Made by a program: the position numbers and the translations under genes
Origin: Psococerastis gibbosa
Lineage: Eukaryota; Arthropoda; Insecta; Psocodea; Psocidae
NCBI GenBank assembly: GCA_963971405.1
Contig: OZ020490.1
Span: 13,254,874 to 13,318,873, forward strand
DNA: 64,000 bases
Reading direction: 5' to 3'
In this document: one piece after another, positions 42,700 through 53,404 of the stretch
How positions within the stretch are numbered: the stretch's first letter is position 1
Layout of the letters: each line of letters opens with the position of its first letter
The notes under the pieces: model-generated
Database searches by the model: none
The model's input: the letters and a program-made list of their open reading frames with translations, nothing else
What the model was told of the DNA's origin: nothing

Positions 42700-43110
42700 C
42701 CACCATGAAATCGTTGATTTGTCGTAAAACGTTTAAATTATTATTATCGTAGATAATAATACTGGCTTTCAGTCAAAGTTTATGTCATTCCTCTGCAACC
42801 AATATTAACTGAGATATGAATTATATAAGGTTTTAATCGGCCGCCATCTTGGAACTAAATAGTGGATCTAGCTGGTTAACAAACAAAATCAAGACATTTG
42901 TATGATCAGTTTTTGTGTTAAGTTTAATTAAAATCTGATCATATCTATGAAGCTTACAGTGTTTCCTAAAATCGATATATACATACGTCCATAATTTATA
43001 ACAATTTGAACGAGGGGTGGATTTAGGCTCAGGGGGTCATGGAATGATAAGTTGTGAAGTCATTTTCAGGAACATTAGTCCCCGTCACAATAGGTAGATG
43101 AATCTCCCTA
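42700..43110 (+). repeat. Dispersed repeat D, copy 2
   Basis: Carries CCAATATTAACTGAGATATG, TTTTAATCGGCCGCCATCTT, the TTTGTATGATCA block and GATGAATCTCCCTAAA. The inverted copy is at 48.52-48.85 kb. Confidence 0.6.
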
Positions 43111-43114
43111 AAAT

Positions 43115-44000
43115 TTAGCAAATATAAGAAAATATAAAATACATAAAAATGACATAAAAATCAAAAAGGGTATCCAGTTCCTTAGGTAAGAAAGCTGAAT
43201 TGAGCCGCGAGTCATTAAATAATGACGCGGTTCGCCAAGGATTCCGAAACATAATAAAATAATTTTTGTTTTCTCCTAGAGCTGCCGCTAGAGATTCGGG
43301 TTAGAAGCAGGTTGGGGCGAGAGCACGTTGCAGGTCACGGACGTGATTCCATTCAGCATAACCTAACCCCGGCCGTTTTCCTTTTCCATAAGATAAATTA
43401 TGCTACCATAATTGGAGTTCATTTTCTAAGAGTTTGGCGTTTTATGTACCTGCATATTTTAACGAACTTTTTTATTTGTACACTAACATACTTGTATGAG
43501 AATAAATTCGTTAGAAAAAAACAATTAAGGTATGATAGATTATGAGGAATCTTTCTTGAGATCAGTTGCATTTGAGTCCCATTTATATTGTTGAGGCTTG
43601 GTAGTTGGGTTTTAAGAAATTCCTGTAGGAAAAGTTAGCCTAAGTAAAAAATTATAACTAAATCCATTTAAACAATAGTATAATATAAACTTACCAAATA
43701 ATTACTCCACCAGGACACGCAGATTATTTTGATTATGAATGATAAGAATACATTAAACGATATATAAACACTTCTACTGGCTTCTTCTAGTTTCTTCTCG
43801 CATCTACAGGCCCTATTTTTCGAACCTACTCTTATTTAATACCTTAGTTGCCTATAGGCTGTCTGACATCGGACCAGACGGCTGCACGTCCATTCTTCGG
43901 AAAGCCTAGTGTCGTTTGTGCAGCACTCAGCTAACTAAATGCAACGGCAGAGGCGTAACCAGACATCAAAATACTGAATGGTGCAAAATATGAGTAAGTG
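43115..44000. other. Unassigned stretch
   Basis: No gene or shared repeat could be supported. Confidence 0.4.
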
Positions 44001-44002
44001 TA

Positions 44003-44243
44003 CGAGCTGGGACTGGGAATCGGCCCTGGCATTTTCGGATACCGCGGCCCTTTCCGTGGTCAAAAAGGCGTATATATCCCGTATTTGAAACTCAAAATGC
44101 TGTTGTAATGCTTGTTATTAACACAAATTTTATTTAATTATATTGTGAAATATGTTACAATTTTTTTCCTTTGGAAGGGCGGCCCCAAACAACTATTTTT
44201 GGTCCGGCCCCGGGCAAATGTCCAGCCAGCCCAGTCTGCCACT
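44003..44243. repeat. hAT-like short element
   Basis: The right end reads CCAGCCCAGTCTGCCACTG, whose complement starts CAGTGGCAGACTGGG, a common hAT end. The left side has GCTGGGACTGGGAATCGGCC as a diverged partner. No clear 8-bp duplication was found. Confidence 0.4.
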
Positions 44244-44589
44244 GGTTGAGAGTGATGAGACACTTTAGTTAAGTGCTTGTACGCTTGGTTATTTGGTTCA
44301 CAAGAATTCTAATAGCAGAGAACAAAATTAGACAAGCAAACAAATTTGTATCATCACCTAAAACGAATTGGAGAAGAAAACATTCATTGTATGGGCTCTT
44401 TGCGTGCCCCCAGCGGTTTACCTCGGTAATGGATGGCTCCATTTCCAAATAAATAAAGAAGAAAATCAAGCTCAATGCTAAGCAACACGTAATCCTGATA
44501 GGGTTTTCTTTGCTTAGTTATGTTCCACATAACTTTTAAAATGAGATTTTGTACTTAAGATGTCGGGAATAATGTCGTATAAAACTTGG

Positions 44590-44785
44590 GAACAACGACT
44601 GTTATGGATAGGGCCACGTCGAATGAAGGCAGCCAGATGACCTGATAAGGCAGATAAAACTTATCGAAGCTGAGGGACGGCCCAGGCTAACAGTAGAGGC
44701 GGAAGTCCTCCAAGACCTCAGAATTGGAGGAGCAACTGCAGCTGAAGGAGTGGAAGGGAACCTGACGTATCGCTGACCCACCTAG
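44590..44785 (+). pseudogene. Possible LINE basic tail
   Basis: One plus frame reads EGRPRLTVEAEVLQDLRIGG, similar in pattern to GRPR--W---V--DL---G- LINE tails, but the tryptophan and the DR-RWR block are missing. Low confidence. Confidence 0.3.
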
Positions 44786-45046
44786 GGATAAAAGCGAGGA
44801 AATAGTAGAAGTAAAAGTTAGATGTTGGTTAGTAATTGTGACCAAAGTTTGAGTAAACATTGCTTTTTGTTGGTAGTATTGATATGAAGTGACATGCCGA
44901 TGCAGTAATGCGAGTTACAGAATGACAGATACATGAAGAATTGGACGTAAACGTGATTCGAACGGAGAGGCATAGCTCTAGGTACTAAGTAAACTTGTTA
45001 GTTAAAATTGGAAACAAAATATTTCTAAAATTCTTCTTATTTCTTA

Positions 45047-45275
45047 CTTCAGCCAATACCAGTCATCGGCCATTTGGCGCCGTGCCTACCAGTACATCTG
45101 TGAATCCATGACTCGAAGTGTTCTTCATTATGGTTGAACTCAGGGCAGTGGGTCAGGTGGCCCACTGTATCTTCCTCCAACGAACACAGGGTGCCACGTT
45201 GGGCTATCGGCCACCCCAATTTTGTGCAGATGCTGCTGCAGAAAATTGTGGCCACCACCACATCCGGGGGCAGGT
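45047..45275 (-). pseudogene. LINE C-terminal zinc-finger-like tail
   Basis: Two minus-strand frames give FLQQHLHKIGVADSPTW and then TLCSLEEDTVGHLTHCPEF, HFESWIHRCTGRHG and AKWPMTGIG with a TGA-type end. The C-x-EEDTV-H---CPEF pattern is the terminal motif of I/Jockey-type LINE ORF2. A single frameshift separates the two parts. Related ends are at 11.2, 13.1, 47.5 and 52.5 kb. Confidence 0.6.
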
Positions 45276-45317
45276 ACTATATCTTCTAATTTCGGTCCTA
45301 GTTGAACGATAATCGTT

Positions 45318-45990
45318 TTGCTTTCCAATTTATACGCAGTATAAGGAATGCTTTGTGATGGTCGAAATTTTAGATTCCGAGATTTCAACGGACTTACACG
45401 TTTTGAGGTACTCAATTTGGGGGGGTTTTATTCTCAAAAAAAGTCTAAAAAACTTATTTCTCAAAAACGGCTCCAACGATTTCTTTTAAATTCACATATC
45501 TTGTAGTCGTTATTAATGTTAACAAAATGCGGGGGGTCCCTTGCCCCTTGATAGTTTGCTTCTGGGGGTAAAAAATGAAAATAACTCAATTTTCATGAAA
45601 AATGATTGAACAATAATTTTTCTGCGAAACCTTTCTATCGATGATTTCTACCTTCAGGCATGTTTTAGGTGTTAAATTGAGTAACGAAACCGGACAGGTT
45701 GCTTTCCAAAAAAACTATTAGGTTTTGTGCAAATAACTTTTTTTTTTAAAAAATGATAGAAAATTCACGCTCAAATGCATTGCGTGCCCTGCCATTATTG
45801 CTGTGTGGTATTGTGTTGGTCTGACCTATCTAGAATTTACCCCACCTCCAATGACACCAGGTGGACAATCCCCCGAGACATCGGAAATTTAACCATAGGA
45901 AAATTATTTACCATGAAATTATTCATTCTCTCTATTTGCTAATTTTGATGAATTGGAAAGCATGTTCGAGTAAACTCGGACCGGTTCTTT
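45318..45990 (+). repeat. Dispersed repeat J, internally deleted copy
   Basis: It begins TTGCTTTCCAATTTATACG and ends GGACCGGTTCTTT like 25988-26850, but the TCTG tract and about 150 bp around it are missing. GTTTTGAGGT joins directly to ACTCAATTTGGGGG. Confidence 0.7.
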
Positions 45991-45999
45991 TTTATAGGT

Positions 46000-46095
46000 T
46001 CACTGCAAACAATCAATTAATTGAGTGTATCCCCTTGACCCCTTCAGTCACCTCTGTAGGTTAGTACCCGTGTTGAGTTACGACACATCTCCGAT
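46000..46095 (-). repeat. SINE B, 3' fragment
   Basis: Contains AAACAATCAATTAATTGAGT, CCCCTTCAGTCACCT and GTTACGACACATCTCCGATC, the reverse complement of the body of the SINE at 56386-56585. Confidence 0.55.
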
Positions 46096-46218
46096 CGCAT
46101 GACGTGTATGAGAGTATGAGACTCTCACAAGTAAAAGCACCTTGCCATCGAAGTCGATAACTCATATTATATTTTCGTCGTTTCCTTTTCCTCAAATTAA
46201 ATAACGACATCTTAGCGT

Positions 46219-46405
46219 TATTACTATGCCAACCAAGCGGAGTTAGGGCTACAAGGCCCTCTCTTACACTCAATTAAGAAGGCCCGGGACCGCCTGTTTT
46301 ACATGCCCTCCGAAAAATTGCCAGAAAATTTAGCGAGGGCGGGACTCGAACCAACAACCTTTCGGATGAAAGTTGGAGTCCCTACCACTACTCTACATGT
46401 TCTGA
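46219..46405 (-). mobile_element. SINE A with LINE-shared hairpin tail, copy 1
   Basis: The minus strand starts with a tRNA-like head: TAGAGTAGTGG (A-box-like, at about 46387-46397) and a perfect GGTTCGAGTCC B box (46342-46352). A body with GGCGGTCCCGGGCC follows, then the tail GAGTGTAAGAGAGGGCC and AACTCCGC-TGG. RNA polymerase III would use the two boxes. The tail hairpin stem here has 5 clean pairs, with a C/A mismatch at the closing position. Confidence 0.8.
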
Positions 46406-47054
46406 CCTATCAAATACATATTGGAAAGCGTTTTCTACGGTATAAAACGATGAAATTCATCAGTGTTAATGGGGTGCTTCTCACTTCTTTGTTTAGAATC
46501 TGTGCTGATATTATGGCATGTCCCCCTTATGCAGTTCACAACAAACTCTGTTTGCTGTCTGACCGACTACAGGGCTTTGTTCTTGAATCAGCACTCTGAA
46601 TACACGCGCTCATTGTTACCAAACACTTGACCTAAATAATCTTTGAATAGAAGTTTCTACTGCACTTAGATTCTTCATTCTCAAATTTCCAAAGGATTTT
46701 GTGGGAACTTTAAGCGAACTTTTCGATTCTTTTGTAAGGGTTTAAATTTAGTGCCCATTATTTATTTGGTTGTTATTCTTGGCATAAAAGTTACCGTAAA
46801 TGGCTCGTAAGTCGATTTGTCTACATTTTGGCAACCCCTAGATGGGGTGTGGTTTCTAACGGTCGTAGACCTATCTAGCAGGGCATTAGTGGAGTATACC
46901 TTAACTCGACAACACCAAGGAAACTTCTCAGTACCTTAATCACCATAGTGAGTCACCACTATACTCACTCACAGTCTATGGAGTATGGAAGTGGACTACC
47001 AGTAGTCGTAGCACCAACGTAAAAAAAAAAATTAAAACTTCAGTTAAGATTAGC

Positions 47055-47388
47055 ATAACCGAACAGGTTGCGCAAAACAATGACTTGGTTTTGTGCAGAA
47101 AAAGTAGGTATTTTTTTGAAGAAATTATAGATAACTCCTGCCCCAATACAATGCATACATTGCCATTATTACTGCAGTGTAATTATTACGTAGGTATATT
47201 GGTCTATATTTTTTAGACTTTGCGATCGTCCCATCGATCAATTTACCTTGCTTTGGGATAGGGGATGTCGACGCAACCGTAATTTAACCCTAGGATAAAT
47301 ATTTGCTGTAGAGTTACTCACATTATCTATCTTCTTATCGATAAATAATAAAGTAGGCTATATTCCAGTAAACTCGGACCGGTTCTTT
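47055..47388 (+). repeat. Dispersed repeat J, 3' half
   Basis: Contains CATTGCCATTATTACTG, TTTGGGATAGGGGATGTCG and the terminal GGACCGGTTCTT block. Confidence 0.6.
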
Positions 47389-47477
47389 GCATATATGAAA
47401 AAATTCATACTTCATATTTCATAATACTTGTTGGCTTGGTCCCTATTCATTTCTGCACTGAAGGCCATGATGGCGAC

Positions 47478-47680
47478 GAAATTGTCTTCTTCTTCTTCTT
47501 CTTCAGCCAACGCCCGTCCTTGTCTGATAGAACGCTTGACGCCGTGCCCCTCCCCCTGTGTCGTAGTTCGCTTTTCTAACTCAATGTCATTGCAGCTGAA
47601 TAGATGTTCGGCGCTTCCTTCCCCTTGGATGCAGATCGACGAAATCTTCTGTACTTGCCAACTACACAAATATTGGCGTA
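47478..47680 (-). pseudogene. LINE C-terminal tail with GAA tail
   Basis: The minus strand encodes ICIQGEGSAEHLFSCNDIEL and EKRTTTQGEGHGVKRSIRQG, an EG--EHL--C...E+R ending of LINE ORF2. It runs into GCGTTGGCT and then a GAA run (TTC at 47487-47502). The final nucleotides match the ends at 11.2, 45.05 and 52.5 kb. Confidence 0.55.
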
Positions 47681-47840
47681 CTTGCCAATCACAGAAGTGG
47701 TGGAAGCGTCGTAATTGTCAACTGAATTCGAAACTTGGTGTACTTGCCAAATATAGTATTTGCAACCGCCTCTATTTGCCATGCAGTGGGAGTCTGGCCC
47801 TCAGTAAACTCAGCTCGTTCAAAATATTATGTAGCGAGTG

Positions 47841-48012
47841 TTGGATTTGAACCAAGAATTAAAACGCTGGAAGGTTGAGCTAGAAACGGACCTCCACGAG
47901 TTGGGAGTCAGAAGATGGTGGAGCGTCCTTGAAAAACCGACACGACTGGAGGCGTGTTGTTGAGCCGGCCAAAGCACCTCAATGGCTGTAGAAGAAGAAG
48001 AAGAAGAAGACG
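47841..48012 (+). pseudogene. RTE-like LINE tail with (GAA)n end
   Basis: AAACGCTGGAAGGTTGAGCT, ACGAGTTGGGAGTCAGAAGA and TGGTGGAGCGTCCTTG match the minus-strand tails at 14.9 and 28.9 kb. The clean frame is lost (single-base changes). It ends in (GAA)n at 47992-48010. Confidence 0.65.
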
Positions 48013-48397
48013 AACTGATCGGATAAAATCTAGAATTGTTTCTTCTTCGATACTTATTTGCTGATGCGCAAATAAACCGAAAAGGATGGAAAATTCTAGG
48101 TTGAATAAATCTCAGCAAATAAAACCTTTGTGGGGGATGATTGGAAGCGAATGATTTCTCGGCAGAGAAACAAAAATTTTCCACTGTTTTCCCCACTGAT
48201 AAATATCCAGGTTCATCCGAATCGACAATCGGATAGAAACGCGCAATATGCCCATTTTTTCATCCTCAAACCAGAAACCTATCTATATGGAGTTCACATC
48301 CCCTTTTTGTAGGTTTCTTTCTATGTCAATAAGAGCTACCTACACAGGTATTTCCCTGTGAAGCTTCTTACACCTATGAAAGTTTTTTTAGATACCT

Positions 48398-48453
<56 letters not shown>

Positions 48454-48456
48454 AAA
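48398..48456 (+). repeat. (AAGA)n microsatellite
   Basis: About 14 AAGA units. Confidence 0.95.
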
Positions 48457-48519
48457 TTTTCTTTATTTTCCATGTGGGCGAATTTAGGGCCTTTCGGTCC
48501 ACTCTTACAATTAACCCAC

Positions 48520-48850
48520 TAAGCCGTCTTCATGAAACTATTAGCCTATTTTTAGGGAGATTCATTTACCTATTGAGACGGTGACCTATGTTCGGCTTCC
48601 GGAACATTTCTTCACAACTTTTTATTTCATGATCCCCCACCCTCCGTTCAAAAATTTATATTATGTGTTTATTTATACCGATTTTTGGAAACACTCTAAC
48701 TTCCGTAAATATTATCAGATTTTGATGAAGCTTGGCACAAAAAATTGATCATACAAATGTCTCGGTCGAGTTTGTTAACCAGCTATTTAGTTACAAGATG
48801 GCGGCAAGATTGAAACCTTACTTCATATCTCAGTTAATATAAATACCAAT
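48520..48850 (-). repeat. Dispersed repeat D, copy 3
   Basis: Inverted relative to 42.70-43.11 kb: TTTAGGGAGATTCAT, TTGATCATACAAATG, ACAAGATGGCGGC and CATATCTCAGTTAATAT. Confidence 0.6.
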
Positions 48851-48867
48851 ATCTACGTTCCACATTC

Positions 48868-49040
48868 TCCTAGGCGTCCCGGTAGGCCAAGTCTAAAATG
48901 GAGAGACCAAGTGCTCGAAGATGTGCACGCCATCGGCACCCGAGACTGGAAGCTAGCAGTGGAAGATCGTTCGAGATGGCGAGGTGTAGTGGCAGCGGCC
49001 AAAAGTCCCCCTGGGCTGGACGCGCCAACCCAAGTCAAGT
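48868..49040 (+). pseudogene. RTE-like LINE tail, left partner of tail-to-tail pair
   Basis: The plus strand gives a frame with LEDVHAIGTRDWKLAVEDRS, RWRGVVAAAKSPPGLDAPTQ, close to the copy at 23.7 kb. After the end lie CCAAGTCAAGTCAAGTT repeats, a short tandem 3' tail. Confidence 0.7.
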
Positions 49041-49057
49041 CAAGTTCGTTTCGTTCG

Positions 49058-49246
49058 TTAAGTTGGCGCTGTCAGCCCTGGGGGACTTTTGGCCGCATTC
49101 ACAACACCACGCCACCGGATCCTGTCCTTCGCCAGATCACACCAATTATCGGCCCGAAGGCCAACTTCCTGCATATCTTCGTTTAGCTGGTCGCCATAGC
49201 GTCGTCTCGGACGCCCCAAAGGTCTTCTTCTGTTGGGACATGCCAT
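49058..49246 (-). pseudogene. RTE-like LINE tail, right partner of tail-to-tail pair
   Basis: The minus strand encodes MACPNRRRPLGRPRRRYGDQ, LNEDMQEVGLRADNW and CDLAKDRIRWRGVVNAAKSP, PGLTAPT. It is a distinct subfamily that shares the KSPPGL-APT terminus with the copy facing it. The gap between the two protein ends is about 20 bp of AAGT-type tail. Confidence 0.75.
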
Positions 49247-49280
49247 CCATCAGTCAAGTCAAGACATTCTCTTAATTTAT

Positions 49281-49845
49281 GACTTCAGTGGCAAGGTGGT
49301 AGCAGGCCCGTACTTGTGCGAGTCTCTACACAGCTACATAAGAACTACGTCTAGACGGAGTTTTTGGTACCAAGCAAATGTCACATATAATGCTTTTCAA
49401 AAATCTACCGGGGGTGCCAGGACTTTAAATAGAAAACAAACTACTGACTACTGTGAGTCATTATTGTAGTATATAAGGACCGCATTGGAGTATACCAGAG
49501 GCACTGCTGCCAGTTAATGCTGCCTACTTGGCTGATTATATATAATAACTATAGGGTATAAATATGTATTATTGTATCTATATTACTATTTTTATTTTTT
49601 AATTACTTCATTATTATAATTAATTTTGTCAACTTGAGTTGGTAGGTACCCCGCACACCTTCAGGTTAAGGGGGCCTACAAAATAATTTGTTACGCCAAT
49701 CATTTTAGAAAAATATACGAATCGGAGACGTGTCGTAACTCCACTCAAGTACGTATTAGGATACTTAGTGAGGCGATTGAAGAGGTTATTCAGATGCATT
49801 CATTAAACCGAAATTGTTTGAATGCGATTAGCCTTTTAAAAAAAG
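49281..49845 (+). mobile_element. SINE B, interrupted copy
   Basis: The head has TGGCAAGGTGG (A-box-like, 49289-49299) and GTGCGAGTCTC (B-box-like, 49316-49326). The 3' half (ATCGGAGACGTGTCGTAACT, then TTAGTGAGGCG and AGAGGTTATTCAGATGCATT) resumes only at 49721-49840. In the copy at 56386 the two halves are contiguous, so about 380 bp (roughly 49336-49715) were inserted or the copy is composite. Confidence 0.6.
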
Positions 49846-50480
49846 TACTAAAAATAATTCATTTATAATAAATTCATAAATTCGTTTTCATGCCAATTCA
49901 TTCCTAGAATTATACTCTACGTATTAATTATGTAATACTATTTCCCGCAGACCAACTGCAATTTATCTAGACGCAGAAATACCGTATATTTTTTGTATTT
50001 GAAAGGGAAAATCCATAACGAAATGTTTTTATCACACGAATGATTTTGTTCCCATAGTGCGGTAGAGCGAATATTTTGCGGGGGGCTTTTAGTGACTACC
50101 CTATTTGCACCCCAACCCTCCAATTTTCACTCCAAATGTTCCACGTTTTCAACGCTGGTTTCGCTAAAAAGTTGTCCCTTCGGTTAAAAAAAAAAAAAAA
50201 CTTGCAATTTTATTCGCTTTTGTACCCGTTCTCGATTATTTCACTGATAATAATCTCCTATCTGAGCAATTAAAATTGTATTTGTGTTTTTTTATTTGAT
50301 GGTATTGTCCGCGGATGAGTTATTAATATCGCCGATTGTTATTCGGCCATTTTGTTTTGACAGCAGAGTGATTACGCTGTTTCAATGTTTGAAACAAGAA
50401 ATTCGAATTTTTTGATTGCATTATACAATAGTATTTTCTTCTTTATATGCCTCTACTAGTGACGATTGACCATCTGAAAA

Positions 50481-50618
50481 GGCGCTGATTCCACCAACGT
50501 CAATAGTGATATTAAATGTTTTTTTACGTGGTAGCAGACATTTTTAGACTGTCTAAAAATGTATGCTACCACGTAAAAAACATTTAATATCACTATTGAC
50601 GTTGGTGGAATCAGCGCC
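50481..50618. mobile_element. Near-perfect 138-bp hairpin MITE
   Basis: Starts GGCGCTGATTCCACCAACG and ends with the mirror CGTTGGTGGAATCAGCGCC. The arms, about 68 bp each, differ only by a T7/T6 run and one base. AAA flanks both sides (50478-50480, 50619-50621). The inner block ACGTGGTAGCAGACATT is shared with the outer arms of the nested MITEs, so it looks like the simple, un-nested form of that family. Confidence 0.85.
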
Positions 50619-50793
50619 AAAGGGAAGTCGTGAATTGAAAAATGGCATACAATCTGTATATTATAGTCGTTATCAATGTAAACAAAGCCCATTATATCGA
50701 TGGTTCTAGAGACAAGGTCCAAAAAAGACACCACTCACCGTTGACCCGAACATCTATCTGGCAAATTATCTTGCAAATTAAGCTTTACAATAA

Positions 50794-51472
50794 GGCGGCT
50801 ATTCCACTTGTCAGTTTTTCTTCAATTTTAATAATGTCTTGACGGAAAATCATCAATGTTGCATTTAAATTTTTACACCGCATTCCACTTGTCTTCAATA
50901 ATTGACCATTTTTGTTTTCAATTTATTCCAAATTTTGTAAGTTTGCCCGCCGTCTTTCTTTCATTTTTATAATTTACAAGACATTTTGTGATTTAAATTA
51001 TGAAATAATTCATTGGTTCTCAAGAAATTAATTACAATTATTTATCATAACAAGACGACGCCATTGTTTAATTTTAGTTTGTTATTGTTTGCAAAGCGTG
51101 ATTTTACTCTATGATTATTGATCAAATATAACATGCGGAAGTGAAAATGGACAATGACATAGAGTAAAGAAAAAATCTCATCAATTATTGAAGAAAAATT
51201 GAGGAGCAAACTTTCAAAACGTCACAAATCCATGAATATTAAAAATTGATTTTATCATTGATTTTCCATCTTGAAGATGAGTTGAATCAAGATTGCTAAT
51301 AAAAAAAAAACAAAAAAAATTTTACTCAGTCTTCTGAAGGGTTAAAATCTTATATCCCAGTTATAATAAAGCCGAAATAATCATGTTTTTTTGTGTTTCC
51401 TGAACATTTTACGAAAATGGATTAGTGCCGTTTTGAAATTTTGCTCCTCAATTGACAAGTGGAATAGCCGGC
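50794..51472. mobile_element. 679-bp MITE of the same group
   Basis: TAA flanks both sides (50791-50793, 51473-51475). The ends read GGCGGCTATTCCACTTGTCA and, mirrored, TTGACAAGTGGAATAGCCGG. The interior shares TTTAATTTTAGTTTGTT and GATTTTACTCTATGAT-ATTG with the nested MITEs. A second inner inverted pair (CATTCCACTTGTC and GCGGAAGTG) is visible. A lone end of this subtype is at 58597. Confidence 0.8.
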
Positions 51473-51479
51473 TAACTCA

Positions 51480-52940
51480 AATTAGTTAATTTCGTCATAT
51501 ATTTTCCAATTTTGGGGGGGGGGGGCATATTATATTATGTACACCACTGAACTGCAGTATTATCTTACCATGTGGAAATCGATACTAAACTTCCTAAAAT
51601 CAAATCATATGATCAATTCAATTAATAAAACTCGTTAGATGTTAGTAAGTTAACCGAAAATCCTGCGTTTGTGATGGTAATTGCCATCAGAGACAATACA
51701 GTACAATATGATTCAGAGAACGTCACAATAGGCTGATGAAAGACACACAGAAGCGATCTCTTTGTCAAGCTCCTGAAGACGTCTTCATTGTAACCTGAGC
51801 CTTTTCGTCTTACATTGTGCCCTGAGACATGCCATCTTACATTGTAACCTGATCCATCCCATCTTACATTGTACCTACTTGCACATTTACTGCCATGTTA
51901 ACGCTCTCCCGAGCCCCAAAGACGTCATCATTTCGATCTGCAAAGCCAATTTCCCTTTCCCAAGGCATTACCCCTCCCCTCAAGCGAGCCCTTTTAATTT
52001 AGACAGAACAGGTGGAAACAATACGTGGATATAGTTTAAACAGTTTGCAGAGCAGAATTACACAGAGAGGTCGCAAATTATCAGGCATTGTGTTATTCCT
52101 ATGTCATGAAAGATGGAGTTGTTAATGAAATGTCTGTCCCTTTTGGGCCACGTTCTGGCTTTATACAATGAAGAGGCAACCTAATGCTTACCAAACTTTC
52201 TTCGTCTTTACTACTTCATTCCCTTCTGTTTTCCCCTTTCTTGTGCTGGTTGTGTAATTAATGGCTTTTTAGTTGCACGGGCTGATGATGTCAACTCACA
52301 ATGTACTGTTTTCGCTCTTACTGGGTGCACGGGGAAGGCTAGTACTCACTATGTTCGGGAGAAGAAACCACACAGGTTCGATGTAAAAGTGGTCTGGTTG
52401 TACAATATGTAAAAAAATATCGACGGTTAAGTTACTAAAATTGTGAACCGATTGGTCCCCCACTCCACTGCAACCCCAACCACTGCTTCAGTAGGGAAGG
52501 CAGTGTCGGATTATTATAACTAGCCAACGCCCACCCTTGGCATGTCAGCCATTTGGTGGATCATTAAAAAGCCCATTGTATTTACCCATTAAATAATATT
52601 ATAAGAGCAAACTGTTCAATACTTTATGCGTGATTATGTTTGTGTGTTCGGCCAATTCCTGCTGGAAGTTGGTCTTAATAGCATGTACGGTATATTAACA
52701 ACCAAGAAATAGGTAGATTGTTCCCGACAGCATCAATATACTTGCTTATACAAGCAGCAATGTTTCTTTTCCGGTCCTAAGTCTTTTAATTATAAATACC
52801 GTATTTATAGACAGGTACAATAGTACCAGCAGAAGACGAAATTAGGGCAATTACAAGTTGTATGGTATGTGCCTTCCTCAAGCACAATCCCTTGGGATAA
52901 TTAGGGTAGGGTTTGACGCACGTCGAACTCTGTACTTGCG
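51480..52940. other. Unassigned stretch
   Basis: It includes a 10-G run at about 51516. The block CATCTTACATTGTACCT is locally repeated at 51810-51890. At 52525 a GCCAACGCCCACCCTTGGCA block matches the LINE ends at 11.2 and 47.5 kb. No gene. Confidence 0.45.
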
Positions 52941-52947
52941 GGCTTGT

Positions 52948-53155
52948 GGAAGAAGAAGAAGAAGAAGAAGAAGAAGACGAAGAAGAAGAAGAAGAAGAAG
53001 AAGAAGAAGAAGAAGAAGAAGAAGAAGAAGAAGAAGAAGAAGAAGAAGAAGAAGAAGAAGAAGAAGAAGAAGAAGAAGAAGAAGAAGAAGAAGAAGAAGA
53101 AGAAGAAGAAGAAGAAGAAGAAGAAGAAGAAGAAGAAGAAGAAGAAGAAGAAGAA

Positions 53156-53206
<51 letters not shown>

Positions 53207-53224
53207 GAAGAAGAAGAAGAAGAA
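52948..53224 (+). repeat. Compound (GAA)n(GAT)n(GAA)n microsatellite
   Basis: About 70 GAA units (one GAC interruption near 52977), about 16 GAT units at 53157-53204, then further GAA. Frames of pure Lys, Glu or Arg are translations of the repeat, not proteins. Purine-only GAA/TTC tracts of this length can form triplex DNA (established knowledge). Confidence 0.97.
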
Positions 53225-53400
53225 GGAAGGTCGAATTATTAGCCGTCCTCTACGAGTTGGGAGTATGTAGTTTGTAGAGCATCATACGAAACCGGGATGA
53301 CTGGAGGAATGCAGCCAAAGCCAATCAAGGGCTGTAGTAGAAGAAGAAGCAGAAGAAGCAGAAGAAGAAGAAGACGAAGAAGAAGAAGAAGAAGAAGATC
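53225..53400 (+). pseudogene. RTE-like LINE tail remnant between GAA tracts
   Basis: CTACGAGTTGGGAGTATGTA, AACCGGGATGACTGGAGG and CCAAAGCCAATCAAGGGCTG match the nucleotides of the GAA-tailed LINE family. A second GAA/GCA-rich tail follows at 53339-53400. Confidence 0.6.
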
Positions 53401-53404
53401 AAGT

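Noticed and set aside
50456..50734. 92-codon frame on the minus strand
   Set aside because: Its middle is the hairpin MITE, and the rest has no known motif.
52858..53270. Three overlapping frames of about 100 codons each, rich in Arg, Glu or Lys
   Set aside because: They are translations of the GAA/GAT microsatellite in three phases and have no independent coding evidence.
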